Below are positions 7,974 to 14,411 of a DNA stretch of 20,886 bases, one piece after another. Both the position numbers and the translations under genes were made by a program. Source of the stretch: Oscillospiraceae bacterium (GTDB lineage: Bacteria > Bacillota > Clostridia > Oscillospirales > Acutalibacteraceae); assembly GCA_031267335.1 (NCBI GenBank), contig JAIRZH010000099.1, positions 1 to 20,886 on the forward strand, given 5' to 3'. The notes under the pieces are model-generated. The model saw only the letters and a program-made list of their open reading frames with translations. It ran no database searches and was not told the DNA's origin. The number at the start of each line of letters is the position of its first letter. Positions within the stretch are counted from its first letter, which is position 1.

Positions 7974-8108
7974 AGAATCAAAGTCGAACATGCAATTTGT
8001 GGAATTAAGCGTTTGCGTTGTTTAACTGATGTTTTTAGAGAAAAGAAGGGTATTACTTTGTTTCGGGTTGCTTACGGAATTTGGAATTTGCATTTAAACT
8101 TTGTTTAA
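7974..8108 (+). pseudogene. Remnant of an IS5-like (DDE_Tnp_4) transposase, C-terminus
   Basis: One frame stays open for 44 codons and ends in TAA. It reads RIKVEHAICGIKRLRC, then LTDVFREKKG, then a hydrophobic stretch with YGIWNLHLNFV. From family knowledge, VEHAI-G-x-KR-x-R followed by a segment like (Y/F)R(E/N)(K/R)K and a final aliphatic-(Y/W)N-x-x-(L/I) is the conserved C-terminus of IS5/DDE_Tnp_4 transposases. The Glu in VEH is the third catalytic acid of the DDE triad. All N-terminal parts are missing upstream, where the A4 repeat begins. No transposase gene survives in the window. The call rests on motif memory, not an alignment. Confidence 0.68.
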
Positions 8109-8191
8109 AGTTATGACGTTATGTGTTGTTTTGTTCTGATTTCTATTCATGAACAAGTCTTTTGATTAATTCTATAATAAATTCAGACAAG

Positions 8192-9061
8192 TCATAATCT
8201 TTGCATTATACTTTCCTCAAGATCCACGATATTATCCCTAATACTATTAATACATTTTCCGCATTCTACTTCGGTTTTTTTCATTTCTTCGTCGTCTAAA
8301 GCAAATGAAAATCGCATTTCAAAATTTATCAACCAATAATTGATATTATTTTTAATTTCCTTAATTTCTTTATCATATTTACCCTCACTTTTAATTTCGA
8401 CTTCTTCACAATATTTTTCTAGTTCGTTAAAAACGGTTACACATTCAGAGGATTTGATTATATGCCTACTAAGTATGAGTAATCTAATGTTACACATAAT
8501 AACTTCATAATAATGTGTATATTTTATTTGAAAAGATTTAAAATTTTCGTAACAATACAAAAATTTTTCGTACCACGCGAAAAGATTTTTGTACTGCTTG
8601 ATTTGATCTTTAATTTCCGGAATTTTTATATTCAATGTGCTAAAACCTTTCATTGCTTCGGCTCTTTTCAAAATGTATTCAAGGTGTCCATGAAACTTTT
8701 CAAATTCAGCTTTTACTTCAACTTCAGCTTCACTATTCGGTTTTTTGACAGTTATTATTTTTTCTACATTCACATCAGACTGCCTACCGCTGTTAGCATT
8801 AGGTTGATTACTGCTATCCATCGCGAATACTTGAATTAAACCTATAAAATTTATACTAAAAATTATAAATAAAGTCGCTAAACTTATAGCAAAAATCTTC
8901 GAAAAAAATTTTTTAACTCTAAATAAATTTTGGATATTCAAAATATTTTTTGCTCGATTTATTTTTCGAATATCTATATTATTACTGTGTTTTAAACAAT
9001 TCCTTCGAGCTTTTACCACTTTATCTAAAATTTTTATACAAAAGAGTTTAATATTCGCCAC
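8192..9061 (-). CDS. Exported or membrane-anchored helical protein of unknown function
   Basis: I recognise no family. I start at GTG 9061, which has a GGGGG ribosome binding site eight bases upstream. The in-frame TTG at 9076 overlaps that site. The product is 289 residues. It has an unusually long, basic N-region of about 50 residues, a hydrophobic segment near 56-80 (KIFAISLATLFIIFSINFIG) and a VFA-MD cleavage-like site. A polar linker and about 180 residues of charged helical sequence with scattered Cys follow. No catalytic motif is visible. Its promoter (9111-9139) is almost identical to that of groESL, though no CIRCE follows it. The gene lies between two same-orientation A copies. A secreted host-contact protein is possible but is inference. 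Confidence 0.75.
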   Translation of the reverse strand: MANIKLFCIKILDKVVKARRNCLKHSNNIDIRKINRAKNILNIQNLFRVKKFFSKIFAISLATLFIIFSINFIGLIQVFAMDSSNQPNANSGRQSDVNVEKIITVKKPNSEAEVEVKAEFEKFHGHLEYILKRAEAMKGFSTLNIKIPEIKDQIKQYKNLFAWYEKFLYCYENFKSFQIKYTHYYEVIMCNIRLLILSRHIIKSSECVTVFNELEKYCEEVEIKSEGKYDKEIKEIKNNINYWLINFEMRFSFALDDEEMKKTEVECGKCINSIRDNIVDLEESIMQRL

Positions 9062-9110
9062 AACAAATTCCCCCAAAAAAAATACTTATAAAATCTTGGG
9101 CATTATTTTT

Positions 9111-9139
9111 AAATTACATCACTATAAAATAATAATCAA
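9111..9139 (-). promoter_or_regulatory. Promoter of the exported helical protein, near-copy of the groESL promoter
   Basis: On the minus strand TTGATT (9139-9134) and TAATTT (9116-9111) are 17 bp apart. From about seven bases before the -35 through the -10, roughly 37 bp, it differs from the groESL promoter at only three positions, all purine transitions, including within the spacer. Similarity stops after the -10. Confidence 0.65.
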
Positions 9140-9211
9140 TTAATTTTCCAAAAATACGTTACTACTCACTCTTTTTAAAAAATAAATATTTATAAAACCA
9201 TACTCTAAGAA

Positions 9212-9372
9212 GGGCTTGCTCCCACTATCGTTTAATTACCATATTTCGGTACTTTTTTTGATTTGTACTACATTAAATTTTTTTATAATACATCAACATT
9301 ATGAAAAAAATTCCTTGTTTAAACCAAAAATTACTCGAAATTTTGTCATTTCAAATAGTGGGAACAGGCCCT
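9212..9372 (+). repeat. Repeat family A, copy A5
   Basis: Full-length element from GGGCTTGCTCCCACTA to TAGTGGGAACAGGCCC. The right half is perfectly representative of the family. The centre is slightly decayed (CATCAACATTATG). It lies in the 9062-9740 gene-free stretch together with a short orphan frame, B5 and a C fragment. Confidence 0.87.
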
Positions 9373-9374
9373 AA

Positions 9375-9482
9375 TTTCGGTATTACGATTTTATTGTTTC
9401 TATATGCAACCATTATGGCTACGAAGTTTATGATACTAAAAGGGATTCAAATAGTCTGTTGCATTACCCGAAAACGGCTTAA
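9375..9482 (+). pseudogene. Possible 3' end of an unknown gene truncated at repeat A5
   Basis: Right after A5 a frame of 35 codons runs to TAA and reads FRYYDFIVSICNHYGYEVYD, then TKRDSNSLLHYPKTA. Its base composition is less AT-rich than the surrounding spacer and its residue mix looks coding-like. There is no start, ribosome site or recognisable domain. It may be the tail of a gene cut by the repeat, or chance. Confidence 0.3.
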
Positions 9483-9528
9483 AATATAGCGATTTATTTA
9501 AAAAATCAATAAACCAATTTCAATTTTA

Positions 9529-9659
9529 AAATAGATTTTATGATAAAATTTTTAAAATTTAAATCGTGAAGAAGACGAATACTGATGTATTTAATTGATG
9601 AATAACACAGAAAATTTTAACTGAATATACACTGTCTTAGAGATATCAAACAGGTTCTT
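9529..9659 (+). repeat. Repeat family B, copy B5 (left end decayed)
   Basis: TAGATTTTATGATAAAATTT, AAATCGTGAAGAAGACGAAT and ACTGATGTATTTAATTGATG follow the B consensus. The copy ends in GATATCAAACAGGTTCT. The left terminus is no longer recognisable. Confidence 0.75.
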
Positions 9660-9665
9660 AGAAAA

Positions 9666-9737
9666 TGGCGTTAAATACGTAAAAATTTTTAAAAATTATT
9701 TAAAAATTTATTTTTTAGATTATTGAAAACATGTTCT
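9666..9737 (+). repeat. Repeat family C, right-half fragment
   Basis: GGCGTTAAATACGTAAAAA, the run of AAAATT blocks and the end TTGAAAACATGTTCT align with the right half of the C copy at 12806-12968. It ends four bases before the ptsI stop codon. Confidence 0.6.
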
Positions 9738-9740
9738 TAA

Positions 9741-11417
9741 TTAAAAAGACAAATTTTTTAATATTTCTTCGCGCACGCTTGACACATTTGTTTCACGAAC
9801 TTTTTTTCTTATACCCAAAATAAATGGCGATGAAACCGATAATTCATTCACGCCTAAAACAAGAAAAATTTCAGTCATACTTTCGTCCGCAGCTATTTCA
9901 CCGCAAACCGCAATTCGTATATTAAATTTTTTAGCGTTTTCACAAACAAGTTTTATCATACGCAAAATTGCTTTATGATGTGGGTTAAACATAAAATTTA
10001 CTTTATCGTTTTGCCTATCTACCGCTAACGAATATTGAACTAAGTCATTGGTGCCGATGCTAAAAAAATCAACTTCAGCTGCCAAAACATCGCTTATAAA
10101 TACAGCAGCTGGAGTTTCTATCATAACTCCTATTTTTATGTTTTTATCATATTCAATTTCCGATTTATCAAGATCTTGTTTGACTTCCTGCAAAATATGT
10201 TTAATTTTCAAAACTTCGTCAAGAGAACAAATCATAGGAAATAAAATTTCTATATTCCCGAACATAGATGCTCTTAAAATTGCCCTTAATTGTGTTTTAA
10301 AAATTTCCGGTCTATCTAAGCAAACCCTTATACCTCGGTATCCCATTGCAGGATTAACTTCTTCAGGGAGAGAGAAATATTTGATTTTTTTATCCGCGCC
10401 TACATCAAGAGTTCGAATCACAACACGTTTTGCTTCCATTTTAGTTGTAACTTTTTTATAAATTTGAAATTGTTCATCTTCGGTAGGGTAATCAGAACGG
10501 TTCATAAAAATAAATTCACTTCTAAACAACCCAATCCCGCGCGCATCACATTCGCGAACTGCTTTTAAATCAGAAATATGGCTTACGTTTGCGCAAATTT
10601 CAATTTTTTGGCCATCAGTAGTAATATCCTCTTTGCCTTTTAATCTACTCAATAATTCTTGCCGGCGATCGCAAAGTTCTTTTTTCTTTTTAAGACGCTT
10701 GACTGTAATTTTATCAGGCGAAACATAAACCGTGCCTGCGAAACTATCGATTATAACTTTATAACCTTCGTATTCAGGGCGAAGCTGCCCACCAACCCCA
10801 ATAACGCAAGGCAAATTCACCGCACGAGCAAGTATTGAAGTATGAGAATTTTTAGAACCTAGCATGGTAACGAAACCTTTTATAAAATTTCTATCTAATT
10901 CTAAAAATTCGCTTGGAGTAAGATCGTCCGAACCAATAATTATATTAGTTTTGCCAGTATTTTTGTTATTTGAAGATCGCGATAAGCTCATGCAAGAAAT
11001 AATTCGTTTAGAAATATCGCGTACATCAGAAGCACGTTGCTGAATATAATCGTTATCAAGCTCGCCGAAAGTACGCTCAAAATTCCGTGAAGTCATATAC
11101 ACGGCATATTCGGCATTAGAATTTTCATTTATAATAATGCTCATAACTGAATTAGTGTAATCTATGTCTTCTATCATCATTTTATGAACTTGAAAAATAG
11201 TAGCATGTTCTTCGCCTATATCAGCAATCGCTTCTTTATAAAGATCGTCTAATTGCTTCATAGCTAGCTTGCATGATTTTTTGTATTTCTCGATTTCTTT
11301 TTCATGATCTTTAGTATAAATTTTTTCAGAATTGATATTAAAATAATCTTTTTTGAAAGCTCTAAGTTCGCCAAAGGCAATGCCTTCCGAAGCCCCAATG
11401 CCTTTAATGACATTCAT
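9741..11417 (-). CDS. ptsI: PTS Enzyme I (phosphoenolpyruvate-protein phosphotransferase)
   Basis: First step of the sugar phosphotransferase system: it takes phosphate from phosphoenolpyruvate and gives it to HPr in the cytosol. The 558-residue length is slightly short but complete. The N-terminal HPr-binding helices are at about 1-145. The swivelling domain has the phospho-histidine H192 in NSHTSILAR, followed by PCVIGVGG. The PEP-binding barrel shows RTLDVGADK, NPAMGYRGIR, GTNDLVQYSLAVDRQND and the catalytic C505 in AVCGEIAADE, so the enzyme should be active. ATG at 11417 follows ptsH after 78 bp with a GGAG some 13 bp upstream. The two genes form the usual ptsHI operon, with the promoter before ptsH. 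Confidence 0.97.
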   Translation of the reverse strand: MNVIKGIGASEGIAFGELRAFKKDYFNINSEKIYTKDHEKEIEKYKKSCKLAMKQLDDLYKEAIADIGEEHATIFQVHKMMIEDIDYTNSVMSIIINENSNAEYAVYMTSRNFERTFGELDNDYIQQRASDVRDISKRIISCMSLSRSSNNKNTGKTNIIIGSDDLTPSEFLELDRNFIKGFVTMLGSKNSHTSILARAVNLPCVIGVGGQLRPEYEGYKVIIDSFAGTVYVSPDKITVKRLKKKKELCDRRQELLSRLKGKEDITTDGQKIEICANVSHISDLKAVRECDARGIGLFRSEFIFMNRSDYPTEDEQFQIYKKVTTKMEAKRVVIRTLDVGADKKIKYFSLPEEVNPAMGYRGIRVCLDRPEIFKTQLRAILRASMFGNIEILFPMICSLDEVLKIKHILQEVKQDLDKSEIEYDKNIKIGVMIETPAAVFISDVLAAEVDFFSIGTNDLVQYSLAVDRQNDKVNFMFNPHHKAILRMIKLVCENAKKFNIRIAVCGEIAADESMTEIFLVLGVNELSVSSPFILGIRKKVRETNVSSVREEILKNLSF

Positions 11418-11495
11418 AAATTAGCTTTAACTCCGTAGTTATTTTATAACTTAAATGAACAGCAGAAACAGTTCCTAGTTTTTAGGGTAAACATA

Positions 11496-11741
11496 TCAAA
11501 AATGATTTACAAGTATTTTCTCAATTGCCATTCTTGCTTTTTCTTCATCTGGGCCATCGATTATTATCTTAACTTCTTGATTTTTTTTTAGCCCAAGACT
11601 CATTATAGCCATAAGTTTACGCGCATTTATACCATTTAAAACAATTTCGGATTTAAACTTTGATGCTTCGTGCACTAAAGCTCCTACCGGACGCACATGA
11701 CCGCCATTTTCATTTGCAATTTTATGCTCTATTTCTACCAA
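11496..11741 (-). CDS. ptsH: PTS phosphocarrier HPr lacking the regulatory serine
   Basis: HPr carries phosphate from Enzyme I to IIA proteins. The 81-residue protein keeps the catalytic H15 and R17 in GGHVRPVG and the fold landmarks ASKFKSEI, MSLGLKK and DGPDEEKA. Two features differ from typical Firmicute HPr. The usual G-L/I-H-A-R-P reads GGHVRPV. The regulatory serine (Ser46 in Bacillus, in NLKSIMGVMSLG) is Lys42 in NARKLMAIMSLG, so HPr kinase could not phosphorylate it there. The start is TTG at 11741 behind GGGGTG (11754-11749). The gene is first in an operon with ptsI. The promoter candidate is at 11832-11861. Confidence 0.95.
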   Translation of the reverse strand: MVEIEHKIANENGGHVRPVGALVHEASKFKSEIVLNGINARKLMAIMSLGLKKNQEVKIIIDGPDEEKARMAIEKILVNHF

Positions 11742-11831
11742 AACTACGTCACCCCACTAAATAACAATAAATTTAAAAATTCAGCGTGCATAACTATAGG
11801 AAATAAAAAAAACAAAACATACACTAAATAC

Positions 11832-11861
11832 AAATTATTCAAAAATTCTTAAAAAAGTCAA
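11832..11861 (-). promoter_or_regulatory. Promoter candidate of ptsH-ptsI
   Basis: On the minus strand TTGACT (11861-11856) and TAATTT (11837-11832) are 18 bp apart, leaving a leader of about 85 bp before the TTG start. TAATTT is the same -10 hexamer as in the groESL, 9111 and ABC exporter promoters. No catabolite operator or antiterminator hairpin is evident. Repeat C1 begins 13 bp farther upstream. Confidence 0.45.
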
Positions 11862-11873
11862 TTCAAATATTTT

Positions 11874-12035
11874 AGAACTTATTCTTATTAAATCCGTAAA
11901 CACAATTTTTGGCATTTTTTGCTTATTTTTTTCAGTTTGACGTTAAAGCCAAGTGAGAAAAAAGTCAAATGTGCTAAAAATGTTTAAAAATTGTCAAAAA
12001 TTTGTATCTTTAGCTTATTTATTAAAAACAAGCTT
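11874..12035 (+). repeat. Repeat family C, copy C1
   Basis: From AGAACTTATTCTTATTAA to TTAAAAACAAGCTTT. Inner arms such as CAATTTTTGGCATTTTTTGC and AAATGTTTAAAAATTG can pair. The GACGTTAAAGCC core corresponds to GGCGTTAACCG of C2. It occupies most of the divergent ptsH/12170 intergenic region. Confidence 0.7.
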
Positions 12036-12071
12036 TAAATCCGAAAATTGATTTAAACAATTTAAACAACG

Positions 12072-12100
12072 TTGACATTTTTTTTAAAAAATATTAGATT
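12072..12100 (+). promoter_or_regulatory. Strong sigma-A-type promoter of the gene at 12170
   Basis: TTGACA (12072-12077) is the perfect -35 consensus. TAGATT (12095-12100) lies 17 bp downstream. It is the best promoter match in the window and gives a leader of about 63 bp. Confidence 0.75.
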
Positions 12101-12169
12101 AATTTATGTCTTAAAGTAAATTTTTTAAAATTTAATTAAGATTAAAATTAATTATAAGGAGATGTTTTT

Positions 12170-12703
12170 ATGTTAGTAATAGTTAGTACTTTAACAGCTT
12201 TTTGTATAGTAGCCGGAGGGGTGTTGGGGTTAAATATGTTAATTACAGATAACGGTGCACCTAAAAAATCTTGTCTTGAGAGTATAGGATATTATTCCAA
12301 AAAAGCTAATTTATGTGGGCAAAACATTGAAGAAGGTGGCCCTGGAAATATCCAACGAAATCGTTATCATAATGTAATGTTAGGTTTATTGCAGATTGAG
12401 GAAAAAGGAAAAAAAGAAGGATTGTCATCAGAGGAAATCAGAATAAGACAAACATGTTTTATGATTATTGCAATGGATAAATCTCGTGCTGCGTTTCATG
12501 ACAATAAAGATATAACGCTTGATTATGATTTTGAAATATCTTCGCCAGAAAATTATGTTATAAATAATCATGGATTAAAATGGTTGTCAGGTACAGTGGT
12601 AACAGTTGATGGCAGTCCATGGACAATAGTTTCCGGCCAAGTGCCATATTCGGTAAGAATAATGGATGATTGTGGAAGAACAATAGAAATGCATATGGAC
12701 TAA
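12170..12703 (+). CDS. Small membrane-anchored protein of unknown function
   Basis: I do not recognise this 177-residue protein. Residues 1-25 are hydrophobic (MLVIVSTLTAFCIVAGGVLG) but lack the positive charges of a normal signal peptide and an obvious cleavage site, so an N-terminal membrane anchor is likely. The rest is soluble: a helical part near 60-105 with QRNRYHNVMLGLLQIEEKGK, and a C-terminal probable beta-rich part near 120-175 (LKWLSGTVVTVDGSPWTIVS). Five Cys are spread over the chain. ATG at 12170 has an excellent AAGGAG and the promoter is near consensus, so it is probably well expressed. It stands alone between copies C1 and C2. No catalytic motif is visible. Confidence 0.8.
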   Translation: MLVIVSTLTAFCIVAGGVLGLNMLITDNGAPKKSCLESIGYYSKKANLCGQNIEEGGPGNIQRNRYHNVMLGLLQIEEKGKKEGLSSEEIRIRQTCFMIIAMDKSRAAFHDNKDITLDYDFEISSPENYVINNHGLKWLSGTVVTVDGSPWTIVSGQVPYSVRIMDDCGRTIEMHMD

Positions 12704-12744
12704 ATTATTACAAAAAAATAAATAAAATTGTTTACTGGCAATTA

Positions 12745-13063
12745 GGGCCTGTTTCCACTACTGTTTAACGACCATATTTCGGTACTTTTTGATTTGTACT
12801 ATGTTAAGAACCTGTCATCAAATAAGCACAAAACATAATTTTCTGACAATTTTTTAGCATTTTTTACTTATTTTTCTTACTTGGCGTTAACCGAGCGGCG
12901 TCAAATGCGTAAAAAAATGCTAAAAATTGTCTAAAAATTTATATTTGGCTTAATGAAGACAAGTTCTATTTTTTTTTACAATACGTTATATTGTAAAAAA
13001 ATTTTTCTTATCCAACCTAAAAAATTACTTAAATTTTGTTATTTCAAATAGCGGGAACGGGCC
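12745..13063 (+). repeat. Repeat family A, copy A6, interrupted by a C element
   Basis: The left part (12745-12805: GGGCCTGTTTCCACTACTGT through TTGTACTATG) and right part (12969-13063: ACAATACGTTATATTG to AGCGGGAACGGGCC) together make one A element. The C copy splits it at the ATGTTAAA position of the consensus. TA flanks the outer ends. Confidence 0.85.
12806..12968 (+). repeat. Repeat family C, copy C2, nested inside A6
   Basis: Terminal repeats AGAACCTGTCATCAAATAAG and, reversed, CTTAATGAAGACAAGTTCT. Inner arms TGACAATTTTTTAGCATTTT and AAAAAATGCTAAAAATTGTC pair almost perfectly, so the whole unit folds into a hairpin. TA lies next to both ends, as expected for insertion at a TA target. 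Confidence 0.82.
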
Positions 13064-13126
13064 TAAAACATAAGTGCGATTCGAACAAAGAGTATAAAAA
13101 TATAATCAGTGGGGAAGAAAATCTTT

Positions 13127-13280
13127 AGAGAGTTTATCCGATATCTTTGAAGCTGCTTTCAAATTTTTAAAATTCAAAGCGTTATGAAGGTAAATACTGA
13201 CGTATTTAACTGACGAACAATACAGAATTTTAAAAATTTTAGTTAAATATGTGTTGCTAAAGAAATATTAGACAGGTTCT
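13127..13280 (+). repeat. Repeat family B, copy B6
   Basis: The left end is weakened (AGAGAGTTTATCCGATATC). The right half is almost identical to B1, with AATACTGACGTATTTAACTG and AATATTAGACAGGTTCT. Same orientation as the other B copies. Confidence 0.8.
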
Positions 13281-13314
13281 TGGGGTTTATTTTCAACTGA
13301 AATAGCTATAATAG

Positions 13315-13342
13315 TTGTATAGAAAGAGTCTGATCATACAAT
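13315..13342 (+). promoter_or_regulatory. Promoter candidate of the acetyltransferase-hydrolase operon
   Basis: TTGTAT (13315-13320) and TACAAT (13337-13342) are 16 bp apart, some 125 bp upstream of the ATG. A weaker alternative is TTGGAA (13347-13352) with TAATAG (13370-13375). The region is AT-rich, so this is tentative. Confidence 0.35.
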
Positions 13343-13466
13343 AATTTTGGAATTTCTATATATTTTTTGTAATAGTCGAACAACGAAAAACTTGATAATT
13401 ATTACAAGAAGAGTTACAAATTATCCTGAGCTTTTCTTTTTAAATTATCGCTTAGGGAGAATTATA

Positions 13467-14411
13467 ATGAAATTTAGAAAATTGTTCGCTTTTATTTGGG
13501 CAAGTGGCTATTTAATAAATATGCTACTTAGCAGTTTTGTTTTGGCAATGGAACCACCTAAAATTATACCGACAGTCACGAAAATTTTCGCTCAATCGAG
13601 TTTAGAAGAAAAAATTCCAATTTCGTCGATAATCCCAAGAATTTTTGTTCAACCGAGTTTAAAAGAAAGTTCTCAATTAGTAATAGAAAACATATGTAAA
13701 GAATTAGCGAAAAAATTGGGAATAACAGTTGAAGAATTTTTAAATCGTCTTCCGTTATATAAAGTAAAAAACCCATCAGAAGAAGCGGCGAAAAGACTGG
13801 AAATACCGATTGAAGAATTTTTAAGACTTCTTTCTTACAATTCCGACAAAGAGAGCATTAGTTTAAAACCAATGACGAACACTCCTGATACTTGGGCCCT
13901 ATGGATGGATTTATTTCATAATGCGGATCCAGAATATATGAAAAACTATGCTGAAGGCGCACTCAGAAAGGTAGAAGAAATACGCGAGGACTATTTTCTC
14001 CGTTTATATCGGAATTGGTTTAGTGAAAAGCCGCAGTCGCTTGCTTTTACAATTTTTTATTCTGAAGATTGTAATTCTCCTCAAAAATTAATAGGAAGAG
14101 TCACGGTCGGGTCGCTTCTTTTTTGGTCAAACAATGATTTGACGGAAATTGGATATGTTTTGTTACAAAAATATCAAGGTAGAGGAATTATGACAAAGGC
14201 AGTTGAAATGGTTTTAAATTTTTTAAGGTTTTTAATTAAACAGAGAATATATTGTTTTGAAACTATAAGATTGACGATAAGAAAACCCAATATTGCTTCG
14301 CAAAGAGTTGCGGAAAAAAATGGATTTGTTTCCGAGAAAAACGAAATTACTCGTTGGGGCAGTCCAACTTTAGATTTTAGGTTAAACCTAAAGGAGAGGG
14401 CACAAGATTAA
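13467..14411 (+). CDS. Exported GNAT-family (RimJ/RimL-like) N-acetyltransferase
   Basis: ATG at 13467 has AGGGAGA at 13453-13459. An in-frame ATG at 13347 lacks such a site and would hide the signal peptide. The 314-residue protein begins MKFRKLFAFIWASGYLINML with cleavage after LA of SFVLA-ME. Residues about 30-135 contain repeated units: QSSLEEKIPIS / QPSLKESSQL, and LAKKLGITVEEFLNRL / AAKRLEIPIEEFLRLL. The last 170 residues are a GNAT domain with LIGRVTVG, then EIGYVLLQKYQGRGIMTKAV (acetyl-CoA pyrophosphate loop Q-x-x-G-R-G-x) and PNIASQRVAEKNGF. GNAT enzymes use cytosolic acetyl-CoA, so a signal peptide is unexpected. An effector acting in a host compartment is the inference. It is translationally coupled to the hydrolase that follows. 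Confidence 0.88.
   Translation: MKFRKLFAFIWASGYLINMLLSSFVLAMEPPKIIPTVTKIFAQSSLEEKIPISSIIPRIFVQPSLKESSQLVIENICKELAKKLGITVEEFLNRLPLYKVKNPSEEAAKRLEIPIEEFLRLLSYNSDKESISLKPMTNTPDTWALWMDLFHNADPEYMKNYAEGALRKVEEIREDYFLRLYRNWFSEKPQSLAFTIFYSEDCNSPQKLIGRVTVGSLLFWSNNDLTEIGYVLLQKYQGRGIMTKAVEMVLNFLRFLIKQRIYCFETIRLTIRKPNIASQRVAEKNGFVSEKNEITRWGSPTLDFRLNLKERAQD

Noticed and set aside
9301..9489. A 62-codon plus-strand frame starting inside repeat A5
   Set aside because: The first 24 codons are the right half of the repeat, there is no ribosome site, and a different frame (9375-9482) looks more coding-like.
13347..13466. Upstream ATG at 13347 as the acetyltransferase start
   Set aside because: No ribosome site there, and the ATG at 13467 has AGGGAGA and directly begins a signal peptide.
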